DNA of 64,000 nt from Lithodes maja (Eukaryota > Arthropoda > Malacostraca > Decapoda > Lithodidae). The notes beneath the pieces are model-generated. The model did not search any database and was not told the DNA's origin. It saw only the letters and a program-made list of their open reading frames with translations. A program made the position numbers and the translations under genes. Where the stretch lies: assembly GCA_037953745.1 (NCBI GenBank), contig JBAKBP010012383.1:1-64000 (forward strand). The letters are read 5' to 3'. The stretch's first letter is position 1. Each line of letters begins with the position of its first letter. Shown here one piece after another: positions 19,549-30,671 of the stretch.

Positions 19549-21776
19549 GGCCATCCGATCCTCCCAGCTGGCGGCGCTGGCGGCACTTTGGAGCTGCCGA
19601 CTGGGATGCTCTTTGACAACACTTCTTTGATTTCACATGGAATTATTTTTGCATCCATAGCCGGGGACCCTCGGAGTGAGCTGCGTGCATCATCGAAGTA
19701 TTCCTCTCAAACAAGGAGGCACACATTCCATTTTCTTTCTCTCAATCTAATTCACAAAAATCTTGTTTTACTCACGCTTGTTCTACTGCTGTCCTCAATA
19801 AGGAGGAAGCAATCAAATGGTACCATCGTCGTCAAACTCAGGAATCTCTTGCCCTTTATTTTTCTGCCGAGAATCAAGCCAAATCTGTTCTTCGGCTAGC
19901 CAAAAACGCTTTCATCAATAACAAATGTTCTGAACTTTCCAACTCTAGCTCCTCCCAAGCTTTCTAGCATCTACCCAAAAACCTCTCCAACAATAATTAT
20001 TTTACTTCCTCATCTTTCACTCCTCTTTTCCACTCTGGTGGCACTACCGTCACTTCTTACTCTGACAAAGCTGAACTCTTTGCTCAAGCTTTTACTAAAA
20101 ACTCCACCTTGGATCATTCTGGTGTTATTCCTCCCTCACCACCCCCCTCTCACTTACTTATGCCTAATATCATGATATCTTCTAAGAGTGACGTTTCTGC
20201 CCTCTCTGGGTTTAATACTAAGAAGGCATACAGACCATATGGTGTTCCTCCTCTTGTACTCAAAAACTGTTCTTCCATACCGACTCCCTGCCTAGGTAAA
20301 CTCTTTCGCCTCCGTCTTTCTTGTAATGTGTTTCCTTCTTGTTAAAAGTTTGCTCTCATTCAACCTGTCCCAAAAAAGGGTGACTGCTCTCAGATCCCCA
20401 ACTATCGTCCAATTGCTGTCATTTCTTGCATTTTTAAAGTTTTTCAAACTATTCTTAATATAAAATGTCTTAAGCATTTATCTTAACCATAATCTACTTT
20501 CAGATCGCAATATGGTTTCATTAAGGGCTGCTATACTGGTGACCTTCTTGATTATCTAACTAACTCTTCGTCATCCTCTCTTCGGGACTTCGGTGAGACA
20601 TCTATTGCGCTAGACATATCGAAAACCTTCTATATTGTCTTGCACAATCTCTCATTTCCAAACTACTCTCCTTCGGTTTCTATTCCTCTATCTGTGCCTT
20701 TGTCTCTTATTTCCTCTTTGACCGTTACATAGCTACAGTTGTGGATGGTCATCGCTCACTTCCTCAACCTATCAATTCCGGTGTTCCTCAGGGTTCTACC
20801 TGTCTCCAATTCTCTTTTTAATATTCATTAATGATCTCAACTGTACCACTCATATGCTGATGACTCTACCCTACACTATTCAACTAATGCTTCACATCAA
20901 GCCAGCATGCAGTCACTCCAAAAGTCACATAACGAGGCCGTAGAATGCTTATCTTGTTATCTATCAATTATTTCTGATTGAGGTAGAGAAAATGTTGTTA
21001 CTTTCAATGCCTCCAAGACCCAAATTCTTCATTTAACTACCGGTCGCAATCTTCCACGAGACTATCAGTTTTTTTCAACAATATAGAAATCAATCCTTTA
21101 TCTTCTCTCAATATTCTTGGTGGATCTTTTTCGTCCGACCTTTCATGGAAACATCATATTATCACTCTTGCTAGGATAGCTTCCCAGAGGCTAGGTTTGC
21201 CCAATCATCTCCGTAAGATCTTCAACCCCGCACAGCTTCTTGCACTGCACAGGGGCAGAGTGTGCCCATATATCGAGTATTGTTCACATTTGTAGGGAGG
21301 TTCCACCTACACTACATTTCTAGAGAGGGTAGAGTCAAAAGCTTTCACCTCATCAACTCACCTCCACTTACTAGTTCCCTACAATCTCTTTCTACATGCC
21401 GCAATGTTGCACCTCTTTCACTCTTTCATCGCTATTACAACGATCATTGTTCTTCAGACCTCTCTCAGTGCATACCCCCTCCCTTGAGGCGAGTGCGAGG
21501 CACCCACCTTTCAACACAGTCCCACTCCTGGTCTGTCCCACTCTCCTACCCAAGAATTAGCAGATTTTCTGTCTTTCTTCTACTCAACAAGTGACCTCTG
21601 GAATTCTCTCCCTCATTCAATCTTTCCTTCGTCCTATGACTTAAACTGCTTGAAACTGTGTGTGTCCAGGCATTTTGACCCCAACACCCCTTGAATTTGG
21701 TTCTCTGTCACTCTTGGCTTTGGGGAGACACTCGTTACAGACAGCCTGCCTTTTGTCTCCTTCATACACATTGAAC
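19549..21776 (+). mobile_element. LINE-J copy, part 4: reverse transcriptase and 3' end, degenerate
   Basis: The reading continues with SAENQAKSVLRLAKNAFINN, then SDKAELFAQAFTKNS, PYGVPPLVLKNCSSIPTPCL, KFALIQPVPKKGD and NYRPIAVISCIFKVF. It reaches the QYGF block, a GVPQGS-like block disrupted by indels near 20790, and YADDSTLHYS (20853-20880), and ends with DLNCLKL near 21655 plus a 3' UTR to about 21776. Many stops and shifts are present. This is the 3' portion of the same LINE-J copy that begins at 1391. Confidence 0.75.
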
Positions 21777-21784
21777 AAAAGTAA

Positions 21785-22115
21785 GAGAGAAGGAGGAAGA
21801 TCACCTGAAATATACAAGATGGAGGTTTTAGCGAAAATCTGAGCGAAGCGTTCAGCTTTGTCAGAGGAAGAAATGAAAGTAGTGCTGTCGAAGTGGAAGA
21901 GAGGAGGGCAGTATGAGAAAGCAAGATTGTTGGAGAGGTTTTTGGCTAGATGCCAGAGAAATTGGGAAGAGCTAAAGCTGGAAAGTTCAAAGCATTTGTT
22001 ATTGATAAAGAGTTTTTGCATGTCATATAACAGATTTGTTTTGATGAGATTCTTGAGTTTTAAAGCAACAGTACCGTTTGAATGTTTCCTCCTGATTGCG
22101 GACAGCAGTAATATT
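21785..22115 (-). mobile_element. LINE-J fragment, inverted
   Basis: On the minus strand the text LFINNKCFELSSFSSSQFLW, HLAKNLSNNLAFS and SSSDKAERFAQIFAKTSIL parallels 19800-20120 of the plus copy. It abuts the tail of that copy head to tail and is a separate fragment of the same family. Confidence 0.65.
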
Positions 22116-22499
22116 TGTTTCCATTAGTCTGAGAAGAAGAAAATGGAATGTATGCCTACATGCCCAAGGTGATTACCTCAGTGTGCAAAAATCATTCCAT
22201 GGGAAATCAAACTATGGATTAATAGGTAACAAATAATGCGTAAATTATATATTATACTCTCTCTCTCTCTCATTCTCTCATAGCAAATGGGACTCTAAAC
22301 ATCATACCACACCCACCCTATGACTTAATTGGCAGGGATCTCGTTGGGCCAGGTTCCAGGCTGTAACGTATCCATCCTCAGTAGTTTTCTACATGATTGA
22401 TCAAATTAGCTCACCCATGAAATATGTGATTTTCCCAAAGGCCTGTAATATCCAACTTTTAATGTTTGGGATAGTCTCCCAAGGCAGATGATTCATGGC
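22116..22499. other. Unassigned sequence with (CT)n microsatellite
   Basis: I see no domain or repeat match to elsewhere in the window. A short CT run is present at 22258-22279. Confidence 0.5.
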
Positions 22500-23260
22500 C
22501 CGAAGGCATTTTTCTGGATTCAGTCTCGAGAGGGGCCTCCAGGTCAGGACTTCAAACATCCAAAATCTCTCCGATGATGATCGACTACCCAATCTGTCTG
22601 GAGATCTTCGGAGGCAAGAGGTTGACATGATGGCTGTTTCTGAATTGAGTTGGCCAAGCAGTGATGATTACACATAGTTCTGGTCTGGTAGCAGTAAACA
22701 TGTATGTTATGGAGGACTTGTTGTGGCGATCTCGTCCTCTGTAACTATTTTGTCGTGAGGGTTGTACCATTTGATGAGCATATAATGCTGCTGTGGTTGA
22801 AGCATACTTTGGGCTTCATCTTTCTTGTTGCAGTGAATGCTTCCACTGAGTAGAGTGATCTTAAAAAGAAAGAACTGTTCCATCCTAGACTCTGTTGTGG
22901 ACCAGTGCCTTTATCGAGATACACATGCTGTCCTTGGCTACTACAATGCAGTCTCTAGCACTGAAAGGGCTGGCTAAGAGAGCTGTGTTGGTTCCCATTG
23001 TTCTAGCACCAGAAATTTCAATAGTCTCTCTACCTGAACCTTCCAAATTCTAGGAATTTAAGATTACTGGCACCTAGCTCCAGTGACTGGACCTAATAGA
23101 CTTGTTATTCCCCTGCTGGCAGTGGCAAGAAGGAGATCAAGCACTTCCTCGAAGTCAGACATTGGAATAACCTTCAGAACTATAGGGTCTATTGAAGTAC
23201 TGTGTGCTTTGCTATTGACAACAATATGTCACCCAGGTATCAGAATTCAGTATCACAATC
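22500..23260 (+). pseudogene. RTE-like LINE endonuclease remnant
   Basis: The plus-strand translation in shifting frames contains VRTSNIQNLS (the NVRSL block), RRQEVDMMAVSELSWPSSDD (the DxxxLSEVRW block), FWSGSSKH and YGGLVVAISS. It continues with ILDSVVDQCLYRDTHAVLGY and YNAVSSTERAG, where LGDFNA is usual. This order is that of the endonuclease of RTE-type LINEs. Several stops are present. No reverse transcriptase follows, so this is an isolated, old fragment. Confidence 0.6.
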
Positions 23261-23515
23261 AGAGACATAGCCACGATGTCGGTTCTTTTTCCCTTAGGTT
23301 CAGTTAGGAGGTTCCCACATTAAGTCTTACAGGCCTAATATATCAAACCAATTATCCAACCCTTCCCATCGCTACACTTTGTATGAACCCAAAATACATT
23401 CACACATAACACATGTGATAGTGTTGATACCCAGACCTTTTCTGCATGCAGTGACTGGCAACACACCATTCTCCATTACAGTGGCAATATCCACTTATAT
23501 ATATTATATATATAT
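23261..23515. other. Unassigned AT-rich sequence ending in (TA)n
   Basis: No coding signal. The last 25 bases (about 23490-23515) are a TA-rich microsatellite directly against the LTR insertion site. Confidence 0.5.
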
Positions 23516-23519
23516 ATTG

Positions 23520-25166
23520 TGTGACGTTAACCACTCCGTTAGAACCGCATGGCTTGTCCTACAGTGACTCGCCAGGATCGCCAGGACAGTGGATGTGGCT
23601 ACAGTTTGTGTATTGTTGTGTGCTTTATTTCATATGAAAGCTCGTGTCATGGGCAGTCCAGAAAGGCTCTTTGTTTTCACCCATGTCAAGGCTTTATATA
23701 TTTAATTGTAAAGTATATGTTTTATCCTTAACTAGTAATGATAGGATCAGAGAGAGAGAGAGAGTAGAACAGAGTGAGAGGGGGCGCGTAGTGTTTTGCT
23801 ATACTCTATGACGTCATAGCTGGCTGGCCTCGTGGGGATTGGTTGAGGGAGTTCTTTATCATGCTTGGTGACATAATGTTTTGCTAGCTACTTTGGTAGT
23901 GGTTAGAGGACTTGTCACCACTTTTTTCCCACGCGGCTCGAGCTAGTGCGAGTATATTTACAGCTCCCTCGCCACTTTCTCCCTCAGATCTGGTTTCTAG
24001 AACGCATCCCTCTTATCCTTTGATACCTGTCCCCCGCTTTGCACCTGAGAATCTTTTCCTCTGCCTACCTCTCTCATTTTCCATATCTTTCACCACCTTT
24101 TATTAATATTATACCCCCTCTGGTTAACTCTGCATAATCAGCTTCATGCTGGCCAGTTGTATTGTGCGTTAAGGTCTTATATAACCCATGTATGTTTAGT
24201 TGTTAAGATAAGTTGATCACGAAGCATTGGTTGGCATTCACATTGTTCAATACCGCTTCCTATAATTATTAGTGTTCTGCTGGATTAGATAATGCTAGAC
24301 TAGAGGTCTGATACTATAAGGTATTGTTTCCTATGAGTACTGGCTTTAGGTAAAAGCTGCATGACCTACCTGAGAACTGGAGTTGATTGAGTAAATTCTA
24401 GTCTGTATGCCATTGAGAGTAGAGCATGCACGAATGAGGGCTTTTTGCCTATACCATTCTGCACTGTTCTAAGTTCGTTGTTTGTCTTTGAGGTACGCCA
24501 GGAGAACGCTTAATACTTCGGTATTAAGGTTTCTCAAGAGAGCTACCCTTCCCTATAACGTAATATTTGACGCACAAACTTGAGATTTGCACTAGGCTAT
24601 GCGGCATGCCATGCGCACCAGTATCTCGTATCATTGACTCTAGCTAGACTTTATCAGTCATAGTAGACATTAAGTATTTTAACCCAATTACTCTTTTTAT
24701 GCATACCCATTTATTTTATGATTACACAAGCATTTCGCAGCCTAGTTTGATGTATGGAGACACAAACGGCTTAGGCTCTTTTTGTTGATAGGAATACTGC
24801 ATTGTCGTGGTGATTATTATTATTGTTGTGGCGTTTAGGATATTCTTGGCTCCGACTGCATTATATAAGAACATAAGAAAATGGGAGTCTGCAGAAAGCC
24901 GATTGGCCTAAGCAAGGCAGATCCCTGCCTTTTGTGTGCATAGCCTGCACAAACATTGTTCCGCTGCCGGCCTTTTTGGGTTCCATTTCCGATTCGAGCA
25001 TCTTGATAGCATCTAACATTTAAAGAAGATTCCTTGTTGGTGTTCACTTGTTTGTTCACTGGGAATATACATCAGAGGTTGGATCTAGCGCTTTCCGTTG
25101 TAGCATTTATGCCATTACTAGTCCAATGAATAAGAGCCCTGATATATTTAAACCTCAGTCGTAACA
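23520..25166 (+). mobile_element. Solo LTR related to the Gmr-A LTR
   Basis: The 1647-bp segment begins TGTGACG and ends GTCGTAACA, like the Gmr-A LTR read on its coding strand. ATTG flanks it on both sides (23516-23519 and 25167-25170), a 4-bp target duplication. Interior stretches match Gmr-A, for example GTTTCCTATGAGTACT, GAGGGCTTTTTGCCT and CGCCAGGAGA with TCTCAAGAGAG. It is diverged and carries a SINE-like insert near its end. A solo LTR arises by recombination between the two LTRs of an element. Confidence 0.8.
24862..25062 (+). repeat. SINE- or LINE-tail-like insert within the solo LTR
   Basis: The segment begins with repeated AAGAACATAAGAAAA and contains CTGCAGAAAGCCGATTGGCC and AAGGCAGATCCCTG. 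It has no counterpart in the Gmr-A LTR at the equivalent place. I recall similar dispersed repeats with an AAGAACATAAG tail from decapod and other invertebrate sequence, but cannot confirm the family here. Confidence 0.4.
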
Positions 25167-26282
25167 ATTGTTACTCCCAACTGAACTATATAGCTGCTTC
25201 AGTTGTAGGTGTTTGTATAATTTGCAAATAGCACAAAGGCTGCCTGCTTTCTTGCTTTCTTTTTCTCTCCCTTCCTTCCCTCGTGGAGAGTTCTTGCCGT
25301 CTGTGTGGCGCCCTACCAGACATTGCCACATGTCATCCTGCTAGGAGCGTAATTCTTTAGTTTATTTAGCCCTTGTGGGATTATTTCAGTTTATCATAAG
25401 TTACCCAATGATATCTTACGTTTGTTTGATTACGCCTGTGTTATTAGTGAGAGCATAGGTACCTAGTTTATTTATGTAGGTTGGCGCTTGGAGCCCTCCC
25501 TTCCCCACGCGAGCCCCAGGACTCCCTCGGCCGCACTATCAGCGTCACTCCAGTCATAGACCTTGAACTGACAACACGCACTACTCTGCGTTAGGCTTGC
25601 TCATCTAGCTCCCTTAATAACGGTACATATTCTTTTGTTCCTTATTGTAAAGTAGTAAGGCTGGTCTGGAGTCATTTTAAGCATCTGTATTTTGTCTTTG
25701 TAGTATTTAATTATAAATCTTTTATGCTACTACTACGGGGGATAATTCGACAGTCATTTAGAAGTTCGTATATTTTATTTAACAGACTCCCTAGCTACCC
25801 TAATAATAGGTTCTTGGCTCGGGCCGAGATGAGTTCAAGACACAGATTGAATGTTACGTCGATTCATGTTAGGTTGTACTTTGGACCCCTAGAGTTTCCG
25901 TTACTCCCGAACTGAATCCCCGCTATTCAGGTATTGATTCAAGTCGGCTTCAATCCTACGACACGTTATTAGTGATTAATCCTAAATAACGAAGTCAAAA
26001 CCCTGCTGTGTCTTTTATTTAGACCAGGGCCTAATGAACCATATGCTCTTTGCCTAACTAAAACAGAAGTTATATTCGTTCCTCTAGTCTTTAGGTTTTC
26101 CCACGTTTACTGAGCCTTTTCCCAATCCCAAGGCTATAACATAATTATATAATCTATCTCCTCAATACATAGAATCTATTTATTCATCTGGCACAACCGT
26201 CCTTACTACACAAGTACCTCCACAATGACATAACATCATACAAATTTCCGAATGAGATTACAAGGTCTCTCTCACGTATAAT

Positions 26283-26590
26283 ATGGGTTCCGCCACCCAG
26301 TTACTTCACAATCTAGGTTTACAATCTTTACCTCAATCACACTATTGGGTTCCGCCACCCAGTTATTTCACAATTAGGTTTACAATCTTTTTCTCAATAA
26401 TACTATTGGGTTCCGTCACCCCGTTACTTCACAATATAGGTTTACATTATTTATCTCAATGACACTATTGGGTTCCGTCACCCAGGTACTTCACAATATA
26501 GATTTACAATCTTTACCTCAATAACCATATTGGGTTCCGCCACCCAGTTACTTCACAATTAGGTTTACAATCTTTATCTCCATTACATCT
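26283..26590 (+). repeat. Minisatellite, 5 units of about 61 bp
   Basis: Five consecutive units contain GGGTTCCGCCACCCAGTTAC, then TTCACAAT, then AGGTTTACAATCTTTACCTC (units begin near 26287, 26347, 26408, 26470 and 26531). Substitutions are few (GCC/GTC in TTCCGYCACC). Confidence 0.85.
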
Positions 26591-26814
26591 TCTTAATTTA
26601 CCCTCTCGTAACCCTGTTACCAACATCCTAGGTTACCCTTCACCTTAATCAATTATCGTACTAACAAAAGATGAACCGTGCCTCAGACGCATACACGGAA
26701 TAACTCTTTTAGACTTAATAATAACGCAACTCACATTGGACTAGTGTCCTTCACAGTTTCCTTTTTACACAACTTAATAAATGATTCATAGGGACTAGTG
26801 TCCATCCCTAGCTA

Positions 26815-27025
26815 TAGCTAATCTATTAGGCAACTGAACAACTGTTTCCCTCTTTAACTTACTGGATGCCTCATTTATTAACAAAAGTATTCTTTCCCTC
26901 CCCTCTTTACTTTTACTCTTTTAATCTTTAATCTATTTGGCAACTAAACAACTGTTTCCCTCTTTAATTTTGGTTGCCTCATTTATCAACACAAGTATTC
27001 TTTCCCCTACCCTTTTAATCTTAAA
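26815..27025 (+). repeat. Tandem duplication of about 115 bp
   Basis: GGCAACTGAACAACTGTTTC near 26830 and GGCAACTAAACAACTGTTTC near 26938 each lead into TGCCTCATTTAT, then AACAAAAGTATTCTTTCCC or AACACAAGTATTCTTTCCC, and a TTTTAATCTT block. Confidence 0.7.
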
Positions 27026-28839
27026 TCTCTCCTATCAGATCCTATATAATAACTCTTCGGCTGGTGCCGGTGCTAACAAAAATAACTAATTAATAAACAC
27101 ATCATCATCTTTATATATTCAGGTAAGTCTAAATTCTTTTTCCTTTAGTCTTCTCCTAGAAGGACACATCAATTTATATAGCAAACCACCAGGTTAGTCC
27201 ACCCATCTCTCTTTCTCTCCTTATAATATGCGGGCCCAATATTGGTCCTTATACAAATGTATTCTGGTATGCTGGATCAGGTGTGTGTGTGTCTGGAACT
27301 GTGTTTAGGTGAGGGCAAGGTAGCTGGAAAAATGGGTTCCTGGTGTTCCTTCGTGCCCGGGTGAGAGGGAGAGCAAGTAGGTTGCAGTGTGTGGACCCGG
27401 TGAGCTCTGAGGGGTGAGTAACCCCGGGAGGCAAGATCAAGATCCAAAATAGTAGTGAAAGGGGGTTAGAGGGAAGTGGGGATAGGGGAAGAATAAGTTG
27501 GATTGAAGTCAATTTTAGTCAGAGAGAAAGGTTTCCAGGCTTGACTGGAACTGCCTGAGGGTTTTCCTGATTTAGCTGCTACAGAGACTGGCCAGGGCAA
27601 GGTCGACAGGGGCGCATTGGGGGAGACTCCTTGCTGGCTTGGGTATCATCTGCCATGCCATTCCAACATGTCTGTTCGGGGGGCCCGGGAGTCCGCGCGC
27701 GGCTACCTTTATACTCTGGCCTCCCGCTCTCGCGTGCTCTGATTGGCTGGTGGGCTCGCCCGGCTGTACGTTCGCACTGACTTTTTGCTTCCTTCATCTC
27801 CTCTCTCTTCTCTTCATAGTAAGTTCCAGGAAGTTGATTATAACCCTCTTTTGGTGGCTTACGGGAGTACAGGGCTGGAACCGAGGTATTACTCAGAGGA
27901 TAATCAGAAGGAGTTCTTCGAGCAAAGAAAGAGAGTAGCTTCTGAGGGGGAGTAGGAAGTCCAGCTTCGCGCTCTGATAATGGAGGCCGCTGATTGGCTG
28001 GTGGGCGGGGCCTGGCATGTTGCAGCCGTGAGCTAACAAAATCAGCTGGCTTTGCAAGTAAGATAAAGGGAGCGCGGTGATTGGCGGAGAGCGTTTCTAC
28101 TTTAGTCTTAACCTTATTAGTTTGCCTCCTAGAATTTTATGCATTTTTTGTTAGCTTGGATTACTGCAGCCTTTTGGCAATCTTAAATATAAGCTTCACA
28201 CTACTCTTCCCTTTCTTTCCTTTATTCTACTGCATTGTGAATTATTATTGTATGTTTATATTGTGTATTATTGAGGTTGACATCTACAGTGGTTTAGTGA
28301 CTGGCTTGTTTGGACCAGCGTTTTGACAGCCAGCACTAACCTACTGAGATATCAACCCTTGTGTCTCATGTGTTAGGCTACTGCATTGGACTCTTCCCAT
28401 GATTTTTGTTTTGTATTATTCTCGGTTCCTGAGCGACTGGGCATGCTATGAATGGTTTTGGGAGTCTAGCAGTATTATGTTTTGGCACTTTTGGCGCAGT
28501 TTAGAATAATTTTAGAAGTACTCTTGAAATACTAATACCATTATCAACCCAAGTCAGATAGGCCCCGACTCTGAGACAGTAGATATTTTTTTGTCTAATT
28601 TATTACTGCTTTAATAGGGCAAAGAGGAAGATAACCCCTTTTCCTAGAGAACCTGCGTGTCTTGGTGTTTGAGTCAGATATTAAGAGCGTGTCTGCTGCA
28701 GGGTTAGTGTAGTACGGTGGGCAGTGTTGGCGGCATGCCTTACGGCATTATTGTCTTTTAGCTACGGATTTCCTCTTTGGACAGTGCTGTGGGTTAGGCT
28801 ATTAGAGCATCTGCTTTCCCTGAACCTCCCCTCGTAACA

Positions 28840-28859
28840 ATATATATATATATATATAT
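28840..28859. repeat. (AT)10 microsatellite abutting LTR end
   Basis: A pure AT run starts at the first base after the Gmr-B-like LTR end CGTAACA. The following 28860-29118 is purine-rich unassigned sequence without features. Confidence 0.8.
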
Positions 28860-29118
28860 GGAGAGACATATAATTATACAAAACCCCGGTAAACACATTT
28901 AACTATAATACGTAGATAAGGAACCGAAAGAGAAAGAGGAGGGATGCAATAGAACTCACACAGATCATAAACAGAGTAAATGGAGGAGAATAAGGAGGAA
29001 GAGAGGGGAGGAATTAAGAAAGTCCGAGACCATAATAAAAGGACTATTGAGAGATAATTAAATTGTGTAGGAGGAGCGGAGTTGAGACAGAAGGACAATA
29101 AAAATGCAGAGAGACGTA

Positions 29119-29493
29119 TTAAGGGGGCCCACCTCGTTGTTCTTCTCTCTCACTCTCTGGGTTGTATCCATTCGGCCACATTCAGCGTATACTATTTTAA
29201 AACGTTATCCATATCCAGGTGTTCATTTTTTCCTGGCGATTGGTAGCGAGCCAGCATATTTTGTTTTTAATTTTTGGACAGCATGCTAAATCTGTAAATT
29301 TTTCGATAGAAAAATGTCTCCGGCGAAGCCGGATTTCTCCATACAATACTGGCTTGCTATCGCTCACCCGGAAGAAATCGACACCTGAATGTGGATAAAC
29401 GTCTTAAAATAGTAGGCTGAATGAGACCCAATGGATACAAGCCGGAAAAAAGATAGAAAAGGAGATACAAAAATAACAGGTCACCCCCCTTAA
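29119..29493. mobile_element. TTAA-flanked foldback MITE, family T4 (copy 1)
   Basis: It begins TTAAGGGGGCCCACCT and ends GTCACCCCCCTTAA. The two halves are long inverted arms: the left arm, from GTTGTATCCATTCGGC to GCGAGCCAGCATA, pairs with the right arm, read inversely as CTTGTATCCATTGGG to GCAAGCCAGTATT. The centre has the small hairpins TTTTTCGATAGAAAAA and CCGGCGAAGCCGG. No coding capacity. Related copies are at 30122-30416 and 32224-32644. Confidence 0.8.
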
Positions 29494-29909
29494 AAGTAAA
29501 AAATAAAAGACATTTCTTAGCGAGGTTTAACTGAAATACACTCTTCTTAAGATCCATTAGGAATGATTATGGAATGACAAGAATTAATATAGGATCGTTC
29601 ACCTTATCCAATTAAAGAGTTCAAATACATTATATATGAGGGTTTTCTTCTTGTCTCGTTTATGTTTATCTGAAAGGGGGGAAACCAGAAGACTTAAGGA
29701 AAGAGAAAGTATAAAAAACAACTAAAAGAGAGAGTGAGAGAGAGAGAGAGGTAACAGGAAGAAGAATCGAGGAGCTGACCAAAATAAAAGAGAATGTTAT
29801 CAAGCCAAAGACGACCCCATCGACCCACCGGACTCAACATATTACAGAACACACCAGTAAAGATTCTTTCAGTCCATTATAACAGGTCGATGGTGGTGTG
29901 ACTGGTAGA
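29494..29909. other. Unassigned sequence with (GA)n run
   Basis: No coding or TE signal seen. A GA-rich run lies at about 29729-29750. From 29882 it enters the degenerate minisatellite described separately. Confidence 0.5.
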
Positions 29910-30125
29910 TTAACCCCTTCTGTACCGGCGACGTCTTTTTAATTATATACTAGCTTTATTTAGACGATTTTAAGCAGTTTAAGAAGGATTTGTGGTAGTA
30001 TAAAGGGTAAAGTGAGATAGTTCAAAGCCTGTTCAATTGCTGGAGGCCCTTTTTTAAACTGAATGAACTCGTCTAATAGTAGCCAGAATAAAATTAAAAG
30101 ACGTCTCCGGTACAGAAGGGCTTAA
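29910..30125. mobile_element. TTAA-flanked MITE, family T5
   Basis: The 216-bp element has terminal inverted repeats of about 34 bp. The left end is TTAACCCCTTCTGTACCGG continuing CGACGTCTTTTTAATT; the right end, inverted, is TTAAGCCCTTCTGTACCGG continuing AGACGTCTTTTAATTT. Its right-hand TTAA (30122-30125) is also the left-hand TTAA of the next MITE. Confidence 0.85.
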
Positions 30126-30416
30126 GGGGAGGTTTTTAGTTAGTTCCCTAGACCTCCATCAAGCTTAAAATTACACCCTCTAGGCCCCCTTTCAAGATAA
30201 ATATGTACATTTTTCGATAGAAAAATGTCCCGGCCAAAGGCCGCTTCCTCTTATATTACAGGCTCGCTATCGCTCGCCAGGAAAAAATCGACACCTAAAT
30301 TGCATGAAAGTTCTTAATTATGGGGCGAACGTCTTAAAATATAAAAAGCAATGGGGCTAAATATTAGTGAGAAAGGGGTCCAGAAAAAAATCCCTCAAGT
30401 GGAAATCCCCCCTTAA
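30122..30416. mobile_element. TTAA-flanked MITE, family T4-related (copy 2)
   Basis: It starts TTAAGGGGAGG and ends CCCCCCTTAA. The right half carries the T4 signature: the ATTTTTCGATAGAAAAATG hairpin, a second hairpin CGGCCAAAGGCCG, and then the GCTCGCTATCGCTCGCC arm and CGACACCTAAAT. The left half differs from the other T4 copies, so this is a variant or recombinant. Confidence 0.65.
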
Positions 30417-30651
30417 GTAGCAGGTCGATTGTGCGAAAGGCCAATGGTTAAATAGATCAAATATGCGTGTGTTTGATTAACTAGGTCATACGTGTGACAG
30501 ATAAATAGAACAAAGGGTCGAATGTGTGACCGGTCGATTGAATAATGGATTTAGTGTATGAAAAAGCAATTGAATAACGGGTCATTTATGTGTGATGATA
30601 GTATAACAGTCAGTGGTCACCTAGTTAAACTACTTTGGTTCGTGGACAGAG

Positions 30652-30671
30652 CGTTTTTTTTTTTTTTTTTT
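30652..30671. repeat. Poly(T) run
   Basis: About 20 consecutive T bases; no recognisable retroposon body on either side. The surrounding 30611-31098 shows no gene. Confidence 0.7.

Larger units (their letters stand above)
25706..28085. mobile_element. Unclassified insert inside the Gmr-B-like LTR
   Basis: This segment is absent from the Gmr-B LTRs at the corresponding position. It holds two minisatellites (26283-26590 and 26815-27020), then a GC-rich part (27300-28080) with several ATTGG (inverted CCAAT) boxes (GATTGGCTGG at about 27739 and 27992, GATTGGCGG at about 28080) and a CTTTATACTC box near 27710. I find no protein domain. It could itself be an LTR-type or non-autonomous element; the exact edges are uncertain by tens of bases. 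Confidence 0.4.
25169..28839 (+). mobile_element. Gmr-B-like LTR, split by a 2.4-kb insert
   Basis: 25200-25705 matches the first part of the Gmr-B LTR read on its coding strand (for example CATAAGTTACCCAATGATAT and a TTAGTGAGAGCA block). 28090-28839 matches the last part (TCTAGCAGTATTATGTTTTG, GAAGTACTCTTGAA, CTTGGTGTTTGAGTCAGATA and the end CCTCGTAACA). Without the insert the length is about 1.3 kb, like Gmr-B. Both outer edges adjoin AT microsatellite sequence once the neighbouring solo LTR is set aside. No internal coding region is present. Confidence 0.7.
29882..30610 (+). repeat. Degenerate minisatellite interrupted by two MITEs
   Basis: Blocks of the type AGGTCGATGGTGGTGTGACT recur at 29883, 30421 (AGGTCGATTGTGCG), about 30483 (AGGTCATACGTGTGAC), about 30516 (GGGTCGAATGTGTGACC) and about 30578 (GGGTCATTTATGTGTGA), with AT-rich spacers. 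The T5 and T4 MITEs at 29910-30416 lie between the first and second units. Confidence 0.5.

Noticed and set aside
27639..27938. Plus-strand frame of 99 codons as a gene
   Set aside because: Overlapping frames of similar length occur on both strands of this GC-rich block and no domain is visible.
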